This document shows positions 6,817 through 15,436 of a stretch of DNA of 55,370 bases, one piece after another (position 1 is the stretch's first letter; each line of letters opens with the position of its first letter). The notes under the pieces were generated by a model. The model was not told the origin of the DNA. It made no database searches and saw only the letters and a list, made by a program, of their open reading frames with translations. Source of the stretch: Clostridia bacterium (GTDB taxonomy: Bacteria; Bacillota_A; Clostridia; Oscillospirales; CAG-272); NCBI GenBank assembly GCA_017501345.1, contig JAFVXC010000002.1:1-55370 (forward strand). Reading direction: 5' to 3'. A program made the translations under genes and the position numbers.

Positions 6817-7857
6817 TCAGTTTTCGTCCTCTTCAACCGATCGTTCTGCATTATTCATAAAGTCTTCAGAAAGATGAAGAATAGAAATGTTCTCTTCATT
6901 GTCATTTGCTTTACCGAATAGAACTATTTTAGAAAAATAATCTCGTTTGACCCTCAATGCGTCTCTCCGTTGCTTTCCGGCAGAACGTTCCCAGTTATCG
7001 TATATTTCGGTCGGTAGTTCAAAATAGTATATACTTCCACGATCATTAAGAACCCATGAACCATCCTGCTCTCTGTTCCAATGAATTGTACAACCATCGT
7101 TATGTATATAGTTTGTATAAAAATCTCGATCTTTTTCATCGGCTTGCAACAGAAACAAAATCGTTCCATCCTCAAGCAATCCAATTGTGGTGAATTCCTC
7201 GATTCTTTCAATTTCTTGAACATACGAATTCCATTCGTTACAATCAACATCATTTAAATAAATGCGATATTCAGGGCACATCATAGCATCGCTTATGCAA
7301 GAACTTATTTGATGCGCAAATTCAGTATTTTCTTTCGCAAAGTCATCTAAATCTGAAATTACTTTTCGAACACCTGCAAATAACCCGCTACTTCCAAAGG
7401 ATATTAGTGGAATTCGATGTGCCTTAGCAAATGGAAAAGCCGTAAATTTAAAGCCATCGATAGAGGCAACAGCCACCTGATAGACGTACCGTTTCATATC
7501 ATAAAACTTTGGGCCGGCACTTCGAGCACTTTGTCTATTTTTCAAAATAGCTTGTGTTACAATTTCGAAGTTGTTAATATCATCACGTAACCCCAAGGCA
7601 TTACGTATTTGCGGTAAGCCTATTGGCTTATCATAACACTTACATTCTACAAGAAGACGTGTTGGATAGTAAAACGGAGTTTGAATCGGGGGCGTAAGCA
7701 ACACATCGGCATTATGTGGTTGACCGATCCCTTGTACCATCAATCCGGGACCGCCTTTATATACTAATAATCCATCGGGAATTACGGGCTTGAATCCGCA
7801 AGAAACCAGCAATCGAAACACGAAATATTCAAACAATTTTCCTTTTATTGATGCCAT
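6817..7857 (-). CDS. PD-(D/E)XK restriction-endonuclease-like protein
   Basis: A 346-residue protein. The N-terminal 150 residues carry a Mrr/HJC-like nuclease core: an early Glu helix (GKLFEYFVFRLL), then HNADVLL with the metal-binding Asp, then LLVECKCYDKPIG with the E-x-K pair, and a following IRN..GLRDD helix. The C-terminal half has no family I can name and may recognise the target. AAGGAGG precedes the ATG. It is the last gene of the dndB-led operon, after a 104-base gap, which suggests a DNA-cleaving effector working with phosphorothioate modification. Sequence specificity is unknown. Confidence 0.82.
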   Translation of the reverse strand: MASIKGKLFEYFVFRLLVSCGFKPVIPDGLLVYKGGPGLMVQGIGQPHNADVLLTPPIQTPFYYPTRLLVECKCYDKPIGLPQIRNALGLRDDINNFEIVTQAILKNRQSARSAGPKFYDMKRYVYQVAVASIDGFKFTAFPFAKAHRIPLISFGSSGLFAGVRKVISDLDDFAKENTEFAHQISSCISDAMMCPEYRIYLNDVDCNEWNSYVQEIERIEEFTTIGLLEDGTILFLLQADEKDRDFYTNYIHNDGCTIHWNREQDGSWVLNDRGSIYYFELPTEIYDNWERSAGKQRRDALRVKRDYFSKIVLFGKANDNEENISILHLSEDFMNNAERSVEEDEN

Positions 7858-7961
7858 ATGTATTCCTCCTTTTTTAAAAATCCTGCTTAAAACATATCGT
7901 TCAGCAAAGATACCGTTTCACTTACACACACTCCATAAAACTTTGGTATAGCAAAATCGCT

Positions 7962-9914
7962 TTATCTTATGTTTTCGCGAAATCTTCTTACAACCTCATC
8001 AATGACCGCTGCAGTATATTTAGGATACTCCCTCTTAAATGTTACAAGCCAATATTTTTCCAATTCTTCTTTTTCCTGCTCATCAAGTGTTTTAACGTTG
8101 ACAGCTCCCTTAAACATACCATCTAAGATCGATAGAATCATTTTTGAATATTCGCAATCAATATCCTTAAGATTATTTTCTTCGCTCAAAATATTCAATT
8201 TTTTCTGTAATGAATAGTTTCCTATAACAGTACCATTTAAATTTCGGGGGATAAAGATAAAATTAAAGATATAGGTGCCATATTGACGAGTGTTCTCAGG
8301 AAGTGTGTATTCATCCTTATTCTCTAGATATTTGATGGTTCCGGATTTGTTGATTATAAGATGTTCTACACTATATTTTTCGTCATTGCTTAGAAAAGAA
8401 CAAAGATTATCAGCCGAAGTAACTGAAACAATATTATTCTCAAGCTTAAAATAATTGTATATCGTAGCTAGCGACTTGCACTTATATTGTAAATCTTCAT
8501 TATCAAAGTTACTGTTCCATCTCGAAATAGCAATTAGATTTGTAGTTGCCATTTTCGTGGTGCTAACAAAAGACTTAATTTCGTCGACCAAGTCCTTGTA
8601 AAAAGTATTGGATTTTGCAAGTTTTTTGATTTTATCCGCATCATTCTTCTTATCACCAAAAAGCATAAATAATACGGTATAAAAATACACGGCAAATATC
8701 TCTTTACAATCCTTTTTATTAGCGGATGATACTTCGATTTTTAAAAAGTATTTTAGAACAAGCATCTTAGGAACAATTAGCGTCTTATCCAATACGCTTT
8801 TTTTGATAATGTTACATATTATTTTTCTCTCTGTGCTGTCAAGTGGTTTAAGATAATTTTTCATACAACCGGGAACGCCATCATCATCAATGATAGCGTT
8901 CAAACAATCAATATATCTTTTAGCTCCGGTTATCACTTCTCGCATTAAGGAGTTGTTGTTTATGACTTTTATAACATGATCTTTGCTGTAATACAGTGTT
9001 CCTTTAACCGTACATTGTTCGGTCAGTAAAAATTCCTCATCCATACGTATCATATCATATTCGGGCAAGCGAAAAACATGACAATAGATATAGTGCTCTA
9101 AAATCTTGGTAAGAGGATACGCGTTTGATAACTTCATTGCTTCTAAATTATTATCAAATTTTATCCAAGATTCTTTTAATTCCACCCATGACTTACGGAT
9201 GTCCTCCGATGCATCCTGGGCAAATAAATACCCCTTAAATATATCTTCTGTATCAAGTTTTATCCCTTTAAGATTGACATCTATGTAGTATTCGGTACTC
9301 TTTTTGACGTCTTCCTCTTCAGCGACAATAACATTAATTTGGCACGCTTTAAGGTTTTCCAAGAATATTCGAGCTTTATCAGAGGTATCAATAATTTTTG
9401 ATGCTTTAATAAATTTATAAAGCGCACTTAACGACTTGATTTGATTTAGTTTGTCGCTGTCTTTAACAGTGCTTTGTTTTGTAATATCTACAGCTTTCAA
9501 ATTGTATTTTGATTCTTGAAACAACTTAAACTGATCAAAACAATTAAGTTTAATTTCTACCAAGTTTTCAATATCATTAATTTCGGATCCATATTCAAAT
9601 TTAATATAATTCACAAGCATATTTAATGATACCAATCGTTGCTGACCATCAATGATGTAAAAATCTTTATCGTTTGCAGAAGATAAGATAATATTACCGA
9701 GGAACTTGTTGCCGTGAGAAATATCATTCATCAAAGAGAAAAGCGTTTCTTTTTTCCAACGTATTTCTCTTTGATAGTCAGGAATAGTTAAAACTCTACC
9801 TTTCTCAAATGTAAGAACGGGATGTTTTTTTCCATTATACTTTATTGTAATTTGAGTATCAACATCAAAGAGGAAATCTCTTAATTTTATAACTGTTCCG
9901 GTAATATCTGACAT
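7962..9914 (-). CDS. DUF262 (GmrS/SspE-like) protein with degenerate DUF1524-like C-terminus
   Basis: A 650-residue protein. The N-terminal DUF262 domain has IPDYQREIRWK at about residue 46 and IIDGQQRLVSLNML at about residue 94. In this family the DGQQR motif is the nucleotide-hydrolysing site. Near residue 515 the motif VEHLII, followed by IPRNLNGTVIGNYSLQKKL, resembles the DUF1524 HNH nuclease core but lacks some of its usual residues. DUF262 proteins include GmrSD, which restricts modified DNA, and SspE, which senses phosphorothioate DNA. Its place directly after dndE therefore suggests a phosphorothioate-sensing restriction factor. It is AT-rich like its neighbours. GAAGGAA precedes the ATG. 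Confidence 0.85.
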   Translation of the reverse strand: MSDITGTVIKLRDFLFDVDTQITIKYNGKKHPVLTFEKGRVLTIPDYQREIRWKKETLFSLMNDISHGNKFLGNIILSSANDKDFYIIDGQQRLVSLNMLVNYIKFEYGSEINDIENLVEIKLNCFDQFKLFQESKYNLKAVDITKQSTVKDSDKLNQIKSLSALYKFIKASKIIDTSDKARIFLENLKACQINVIVAEEEDVKKSTEYYIDVNLKGIKLDTEDIFKGYLFAQDASEDIRKSWVELKESWIKFDNNLEAMKLSNAYPLTKILEHYIYCHVFRLPEYDMIRMDEEFLLTEQCTVKGTLYYSKDHVIKVINNNSLMREVITGAKRYIDCLNAIIDDDGVPGCMKNYLKPLDSTERKIICNIIKKSVLDKTLIVPKMLVLKYFLKIEVSSANKKDCKEIFAVYFYTVLFMLFGDKKNDADKIKKLAKSNTFYKDLVDEIKSFVSTTKMATTNLIAISRWNSNFDNEDLQYKCKSLATIYNYFKLENNIVSVTSADNLCSFLSNDEKYSVEHLIINKSGTIKYLENKDEYTLPENTRQYGTYIFNFIFIPRNLNGTVIGNYSLQKKLNILSEENNLKDIDCEYSKMILSILDGMFKGAVNVKTLDEQEKEELEKYWLVTFKREYPKYTAAVIDEVVRRFRENIR

Positions 9915-9929
9915 ATCTTATTCCTTCTT

Positions 9930-10307
9930 TCAAATTCCTTTTTCTGTACTTAAAAGATGTATTATGAAATCCCCGCCGTATCTGAATTCAGCATATAGAT
10001 ATTTTGCTCCGCGATCCAAGTGAGCTTTGATATACTTTTGGAAATACTCATCATCATCGATATGACGGTTCTCCCTCATAGCGATCAAACATTTGTATAG
10101 CTCATCGTATTCGCCGGTTATGGTCTGGCGATTTAGTTCCAAGCCATTGTTGTCTGTCTTGAAATCGGATTCTGTCAGAGGTTCATCCGATTTCAAGGAC
10201 AAGGAAATTGCTAATTTTGAAAGAGCGTAAGGCTGAAGATTTTCACTCGCCTCAATCGCTTCAAAAAACTCTTGTGTTTTTTTTGATGTACGTATTTTGA
10301 AAACCAT
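9930..10307 (-). CDS. dndE: DNA sulfur modification protein DndE
   Basis: A 125-residue protein with the DndE pattern: an N-terminal basic RTSKKTQEFFEAI helix, then LQPYALSKLAISLSL, and a C-terminal strand region ending in a conserved-looking Gly-rich YGGDFIIHLL. DndE is a small tetrameric DNA-binding subunit of the DndCDE complex, which installs sulfur in the DNA backbone. I chose the second of two close ATGs because GAGGAG stands 8 bases before it. The first (10313) overlaps the dndD stop. It is co-transcribed with dndB, dndC and dndD. Confidence 0.85.
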   Translation of the reverse strand: MVFKIRTSKKTQEFFEAIEASENLQPYALSKLAISLSLKSDEPLTESDFKTDNNGLELNRQTITGEYDELYKCLIAMRENRHIDDDEYFQKYIKAHLDRGAKYLYAEFRYGGDFIIHLLSTEKGI

Positions 10308-10312
10308 AGTCA

Positions 10313-12418
10313 TTACTCCTCAAAATAAGCATTACGAGATATATTCGTACGTGTGTTGTCAGCATTTTCAAGCATATATGTTACAGCAATCTTATCTTTC
10401 ATAATACCAACGTGTTTGGAATTAATTTCTTCGTTGGTAGAAAGAATAAAGACCTGACCGTTCAGCTTGCTAAAGAAATGCTTGGAGATGTTTTGTCTAT
10501 GTTCGGTATCAATTCTCGCAAACGGAGTATCAATAACGAACGGAACTTCGTGATTGCAGAGTTGCACAAGTGAATGATATAGTGCCATAATGAAGATTTG
10601 TTTTTCACCATTTGAAAGCGAAGTCTTTTCAATTTCAACGGGAAGGATCAAGCTTGTTTCATTATGATCTCTCAAATATCTGATAATATCCTTTGTATCA
10701 ATATAACCGGTTAGTTTCTGTAACTGTCTAAAGGCCTCAGATGAAGCAAAATTATCCAACAACGAGTCCATATTTGTCGTAAGAATATTTATCAGTTGTC
10801 GAGCGTTAAATACATCATGTCTGTAGATATGAATATTGAAATCGTCATCAATATGGATATCATCAATGAATCTTGTCTTTCTCATAAGCAAATTAATTTC
10901 GTCTCTAAAAAACGCTTCAATTTTTTCTATTTGCTTATGGTACAGTACGCTCTGGAGCTTGTCTAACATAAGGATTGCCCTGGACGAAATATCAGAGATA
11001 GATTCCTTTTTCAGTTCTTCTTCTAATGCTGATTGCGATTTTGTCAACGCTGCTTCTGCCTCCAACATAACTTTCTCCATTTCCTGAATGACTTCAGACA
11101 GCTGTATGCGTTGATTCAAAAGCTGTGTTTGTCTTTGCAAAAGTTCGTTCTTGCGCTGCATATAAACTTGTACTGAGTCAATATTACATTCGTCGAGTTT
11201 CTGACGAATTTTCGCAGCCTTGTTGATAGAAGATTTGATTCCTCTTTTAATTTTTATAATGCGATCCGAATCAAAATCAAGAATGTCACGGACAAGAGAC
11301 AATACAGATGCACCGCTTTCAAAGGATAGATCCAAAATGTGTTGACTCTTATTGCCATATCCGGAATAAGCTAAGGACTTAATCTCAGCAATAGCATTTG
11401 CTCCACCAAAACGTCGCAGAGCTTCTTTTACCAATGGCGACTCAAGCACCTCACAGAAGTCGGTGTACTTGCGGTTATTGTTTTCTTCAATAAGCTGTTT
11501 TTCAACTTTTTCAATTTGGTCTCTAATAATCAAAAACGGCAAGTATTCATTGGCAACTCTTTTTATCCACGCATTGTTAACTTCACGCTTCTTTTCTTCA
11601 GCTTTGAGTTCTGCAATATAACTATCCCATTCGTCTTTTGTAATTCCACCTCCGTGGGTGTAGCTTTGCTCTAACTCTTTAAGTTCCGCTTCGCAGTTTG
11701 TTATCGCGATTAAACAATCATCAAATTCATGCTTTTTTAGGTTGTATGCGTCATAAGATTCTTGATAATGAACTTTTGCGCCTAAATACTCATTGAGTGC
11801 ATTTGCAGAAGAACCAGCATTAGCGGAACTGACCCGTCGGAAGTTTTTACTCATAATATCGAAAGTATCATATCCGCAAAGTGTTAGAAATGCACCTTTG
11901 ATACGGGCATTGCTGCCTTCTTCAAGAAAAAAGTCAGCAATCTTTTCTCCGTCAAAAAAGTAAAGATTGAACAGTTCAGGAGGAATAATACTGAAAAGAA
12001 ATTTATCAAAGTCGGCAATCTCATCCGAGTCGAGAGGAATTCCGTTTTTCAACACACAATATTCTTCACTCAAAGTTTCATCAAGTGTCCATATGCGAGT
12101 TAAAATGTATTGATCCATCTCATGACCATTACTAATGCTGATATCCATCTCAACATGTGCAGTAGCCGGCTTTGTCATCTTGACGGTGTTGTTGATAAGT
12201 TTTGTGATAGCACGGGAATAATACGCATTGTGGCTTTTATATCCCATGCTCATGAAACCGTACAAGCATAGACGCATAGCAGTAAACAGCGTTGTTTTTC
12301 CAGCTCCGTTTTTACCGCCTATCAAAATAATGTTTCTGCCGTCTTGCTCCCTTGTTTCAAATGTTGCTTCGCCTTCGTATGAACCGAAGTTTTCAAGGGT
12401 TATTCTATTAATCTTCAT
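10313..12418 (-). CDS. dndD: DNA sulfur modification ATPase DndD
   Basis: A 701-residue SMC/Rad50-type ATPase. Walker A is GGKNGAGKT at residues 34-42. A long coiled-coil middle follows. The ABC signature (SLSNGEKQIFI) and Walker B (VPFVIDTPF) are near residues 610 and 640. A TNEEI segment ends the nucleotide-binding lobe. DndD supplies ATP-driven remodelling for DndCDE sulfur insertion. The length is usual for the family (about 650-700). The gene overlaps dndC by 11 bases, so the subunits are translationally coupled. Confidence 0.92.
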   Translation of the reverse strand: MKINRITLENFGSYEGEATFETREQDGRNIILIGGKNGAGKTTLFTAMRLCLYGFMSMGYKSHNAYYSRAITKLINNTVKMTKPATAHVEMDISISNGHEMDQYILTRIWTLDETLSEEYCVLKNGIPLDSDEIADFDKFLFSIIPPELFNLYFFDGEKIADFFLEEGSNARIKGAFLTLCGYDTFDIMSKNFRRVSSANAGSSANALNEYLGAKVHYQESYDAYNLKKHEFDDCLIAITNCEAELKELEQSYTHGGGITKDEWDSYIAELKAEEKKREVNNAWIKRVANEYLPFLIIRDQIEKVEKQLIEENNNRKYTDFCEVLESPLVKEALRRFGGANAIAEIKSLAYSGYGNKSQHILDLSFESGASVLSLVRDILDFDSDRIIKIKRGIKSSINKAAKIRQKLDECNIDSVQVYMQRKNELLQRQTQLLNQRIQLSEVIQEMEKVMLEAEAALTKSQSALEEELKKESISDISSRAILMLDKLQSVLYHKQIEKIEAFFRDEINLLMRKTRFIDDIHIDDDFNIHIYRHDVFNARQLINILTTNMDSLLDNFASSEAFRQLQKLTGYIDTKDIIRYLRDHNETSLILPVEIEKTSLSNGEKQIFIMALYHSLVQLCNHEVPFVIDTPFARIDTEHRQNISKHFFSKLNGQVFILSTNEEINSKHVGIMKDKIAVTYMLENADNTRTNISRNAYFEE

Positions 12419-13781
12419 GGTTCAAACCTTTCTGAATTGATTCAAAATGGAGCCAGCCTTGATTGATAATTCTATCAAAAGCTTTTGTTACACGGCTGCC
12501 TTTGGTATAATTTTTATTGGCTTCAATCTCGACAATCAGCTTGGATATGAGTTCAAATTCAACATTGTTTTCAGCACACTGTTTTTTTATTTCATCAATT
12601 ACTTCTTCAGAAAATACAGGTACCTTATAATCATCCCACGGCAAGTGCTTACCTTTGATCTCATAATAAAGATCTACAAGTGTGCGTCGCGAAAGATCTC
12701 CTTCGTCATCCCATGTTTTATCTATGTACTTTAATTCTTCTATTGTAATTAGTTCAAAGTTATAGGTAACTTCTAATTGCAGAAGACGCCTTAAAATCTT
12801 AACGCGCGATTCCATGGTAAAAGGACCAAGCCCAAATTCGCCGTCTGCCTTTTTATACATTTGTCCGTTTCTTCTCTTTGTTTCGCGAGCGTAAGGAGTA
12901 GAACGCAGATCTAATAACCAATCTCTAAAATCACGTAATGGCTCTAGCCACGTTTCACCACGGTCGATAAACGCTTTAAGAGATTTGTCTTCTTTGACCA
13001 TCGTACAGATCCAACAACCAAATCTTGAGTGTCCAGTAACAGGTATTTTATCTTTGTCGATTTCACCGATAACGCTCTGTTCTTCTCCAAGGTTTTCGCC
13101 TTGGTATAGCGAAAACAAGTATTTATTATCCGAACCCCAAGGTGTAAGAGAATCATCTTTCAAGAGGAATTTCCACACCAACTCGTTCGGGATCTCTGTA
13201 AGCGGATTATACACGTGAGCCCCCTCGATGTCGGTATGAGGCACTAAAATCTTACCTTCAATTTCTCGAGAGCGTATATTATTAGCACGATAAGTGCTTT
13301 CAGCTTTACGTACGCCAAGAAGAAGTACGACCTGACCATTCGTTTTTATGGTGTCAAGCGTGTACTTATTCATGGGATGTATCTTTAATCGTTCGGTACA
13401 CCAACGGAACCCCGGGGCTTCAGGAGTAGGATATCCCAAACCAATCACTCTGCTCCAAAATGTATCGGCAACATCCGGATAAATGATATCAGCCTTGACT
13501 TTAAGTTCTTTTCCTGCATCATTTATCATAGATGACATGCGATGCATATAATTTTTTACAATGGGGTTTTCAACCATCGTGTCAGATGAAACTATATATA
13601 CTGTTTTGTGTCTTTGATGAAGAGCCAAGCGTTGAAGCATCTCCATAACAAGGCAACACAAAAGGGTGGAATCTTTTCCTCCACTGTATCCAATTAGCCA
13701 CGGTCTTTTATCGTGTCTGTAAACAAGAGCCATCTCTTGTATTATATCTTCAAATACTTGAAATTCGCCTGTATATGGCAT
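12408..13781 (-). CDS. dndC: DNA sulfur modification protein DndC
   Basis: A 457-residue PAPS-reductase/ATP-pyrophosphatase-fold protein. The P-loop is SGGKDST at residues 33-39. RWCTERLKIHP near residue 124 and FGCWICTM near residue 252 supply the cysteines expected for the Fe-S cluster. DndC activates the DNA backbone with ATP and passes sulfur from the cysteine desulfurase. The ATG lies 15 bases after the dndB stop. No dndA (cysteine desulfurase) is present, so a host IscS/NifS-type enzyme presumably supplies sulfur. Confidence 0.93.
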   Translation of the reverse strand: MPYTGEFQVFEDIIQEMALVYRHDKRPWLIGYSGGKDSTLLCCLVMEMLQRLALHQRHKTVYIVSSDTMVENPIVKNYMHRMSSMINDAGKELKVKADIIYPDVADTFWSRVIGLGYPTPEAPGFRWCTERLKIHPMNKYTLDTIKTNGQVVLLLGVRKAESTYRANNIRSREIEGKILVPHTDIEGAHVYNPLTEIPNELVWKFLLKDDSLTPWGSDNKYLFSLYQGENLGEEQSVIGEIDKDKIPVTGHSRFGCWICTMVKEDKSLKAFIDRGETWLEPLRDFRDWLLDLRSTPYARETKRRNGQMYKKADGEFGLGPFTMESRVKILRRLLQLEVTYNFELITIEELKYIDKTWDDEGDLSRRTLVDLYYEIKGKHLPWDDYKVPVFSEEVIDEIKKQCAENNVEFELISKLIVEIEANKNYTKGSRVTKAFDRIINQGWLHFESIQKGLNHED

Positions 13782-13796
13782 AACTAATATCCTCTC

Positions 13797-14852
13797 TTAT
13801 CTCTGTGCTTCCTTCGCTTGTTCGTCCTTTCCCAAAGGGACACCTATCAACTGCTTGATTTTTGAACATGTCAAGGTAACAGCTTCTTCGCTGTTCATTA
13901 CCTTACCATCTTCTCGAATCATTCTGCCCAGCCAATTTTCTTCATTGTATCGCGACCAGTCGATCTTTTGCAATTTCTTTAGTGTGGATTCCATATCCAC
14001 GTGAGGATTATCATAGAAGTAACGACCTAATTTGCCGAGCGCGGTCAATGTAATCGCTAACGTGATAATATAGTTTTCTCGAAGATCCTTTTTGGTAAGG
14101 CTTCTGTTCATAACCTCTTGCCACTCAATAATATTATCTGCAACCGTTTTCCAATAAGAAGTCAGAAATTCAACAGCCACAGCATCGCAATTATCATTAT
14201 GGACGATTTTAAGATTTGCTTTATATATGGCATTCAAAGTAAAAAGATTGCCGGAGTTCTTTCCGAGAATGTCGCGTTCCTTGTCTGTAAACCTCTTGAA
14301 GAAAGGCACAGCATTGATAACCTCTTTTGTTGCGACGGCAACCGCATCTCTTGAGTCATAAAGCGTTGACAAGGAATTAGATGTTTTTACAGCATGCTTA
14401 TTAAGGTCGGTAAACATCTGCTGGCTGCGTTCCAGTCCGTTGTCGCCAAAGAATACGATGGATATTGTTTCTTTTCCAAGACTTTCGTCCTCTTGCATAG
14501 CAGCTTCAATAGCGGCTTTTCTGTGCTGACCATCGTTGATCAAAAATACGGAATCCATGTCAACGTGAAGCACACCCATGTCGGTGTTACCACTTGGCAC
14601 AAATGAGAACTCGCCATCTATCGATGCAGATAATGCGGAAAAAACATAGTTGTTTCGATTTTCGAGAATATATTTTTTTATTTCCGGGATTCTGGCTTCG
14701 TTGATCTTTCTTTGCGCTCTATACTCTGGGGCAACGATCTCGTCATCGGAAGGAAACAGTCTTGGAAGCAGTTTTAACGGAACCATGGAAATATAGTATT
14801 CGCGTCCTGCCTGAACACCTCTGACCGCCGGGAATTGATAAGCAAAATTCAT
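13797..14852 (-). CDS. dndB: DNA sulfur modification protein DndB (DGQHR domain)
   Basis: A 351-residue protein with the DGQHR motif in INDGQHRKAAIEAA near residue 110, the hallmark of DndB and related proteins, and an N-terminal VRGVQAGREYYISMVPL. In studied systems DndB lowers modification density and acts as a transcriptional repressor of the dnd genes. Here it is the first gene downstream of a consensus promoter covered by a perfect inverted repeat, which fits autoregulation. GAGGTGAAGT leads the ATG. The length is typical. Confidence 0.93.
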   Translation of the reverse strand: MNFAYQFPAVRGVQAGREYYISMVPLKLLPRLFPSDDEIVAPEYRAQRKINEARIPEIKKYILENRNNYVFSALSASIDGEFSFVPSGNTDMGVLHVDMDSVFLINDGQHRKAAIEAAMQEDESLGKETISIVFFGDNGLERSQQMFTDLNKHAVKTSNSLSTLYDSRDAVAVATKEVINAVPFFKRFTDKERDILGKNSGNLFTLNAIYKANLKIVHNDNCDAVAVEFLTSYWKTVADNIIEWQEVMNRSLTKKDLRENYIITLAITLTALGKLGRYFYDNPHVDMESTLKKLQKIDWSRYNEENWLGRMIREDGKVMNSEEAVTLTCSKIKQLIGVPLGKDEQAKEAQR

Positions 14853-14867
14853 ACTTCACCTCAAAAC

Positions 14868-14911
14868 AAAATGTGATATACTTAAGCACATACTTAAGTA
14901 TATCACATTTT
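14868..14911. promoter_or_regulatory. Operator: perfect 19-bp inverted repeat at the dndB promoter
   Basis: AAAATGTGATATACTTAAG (14868-14886) and its exact reverse complement (14893-14911) flank the spacer CACATA. The right arm contains the -10 box and part of the spacer of the dndB promoter, and the left arm covers the start of the transcript. A protein bound here would block transcription. DndB is the natural candidate ligand, by analogy with known systems. Confidence 0.85.
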
Positions 14912-14925
14912 CATTATTTTGTCAA
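14897..14925 (-). promoter_or_regulatory. Consensus promoter of dndBCDE-DUF262-nuclease
   Basis: On the minus strand TTGACA (14920-14925), 17 bases and TATACT (14897-14902): a near-perfect sigma-A promoter that divides the locus into two transcription units. Confidence 0.88.
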
Positions 14926-14944
14926 TATTCGAGCGAAAATTACA

Positions 14945-15436
14945 TCAAATATCTTCGCCCAAAAGAATATCGTCGGGAAGCGCGTCAATATCAAAGTTGT
15001 TTCCTTCCACTATTGAGGAAAGGAAGTTCTTGATATTTTCCATTGACTCCAGCGGACTTGAACCGATCTGCTCTACAAGCTTTGTCACGCCAAAGTTAGC
15101 AAACTGCGTCAAAAAGTCGATTTTCTTGAATTCGCCCTTCTCTCCAAAAGCAAGTTCAAGGCGCTGATCTTCCGTAAAGTTTTCAGTTGTGGTTGATAAG
15201 ATTGCCGCTTGAAACATAAAATCAAGCTTTCCGTTATCGTTATTCTGTATAACGTTTCTCGGAACAGAGTGGCGATAATCTTCCTCACTCGAGATCTTCT
15301 GATCATACATAATTCCGATTGACAGCGAAAGCATATATATGCTGTACTGCGCTCTCGGCTTAAAAAGCGGAGCAAGTGCATCAATTGCAACATCCCACGC
15401 AGAGCCTCTTAAAGCGATATCTGTAGTTATTTCCAT
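14945..15436 (-). CDS. Small protein coupled to the second SMC-like ATPase; DndE-like (163 aa)
   Basis: GAGGAGGG precedes the ATG, which overlaps the end of the ATPase gene by 10 bases. The segment FKPRAQYSIYMLSLSIGIMY near residue 26 resembles the LQPYALSKLAISLSL segment of DndE in the same locus. Like DndE, this protein is encoded right after an SMC-like ATPase. The C-terminal half is acidic and helical (MENIKNFLSSIVEGNNFDID). I do not recognise a named family. Inference: it is the DNA-binding or clamp partner of the ATPase at 15427-17382, forming a DndDE-like pair used for something other than sulfur insertion. Confidence 0.75.
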   Translation of the reverse strand: MEITTDIALRGSAWDVAIDALAPLFKPRAQYSIYMLSLSIGIMYDQKISSEEDYRHSVPRNVIQNNDNGKLDFMFQAAILSTTTENFTEDQRLELAFGEKGEFKKIDFLTQFANFGVTKLVEQIGSSPLESMENIKNFLSSIVEGNNFDIDALPDDILLGEDI

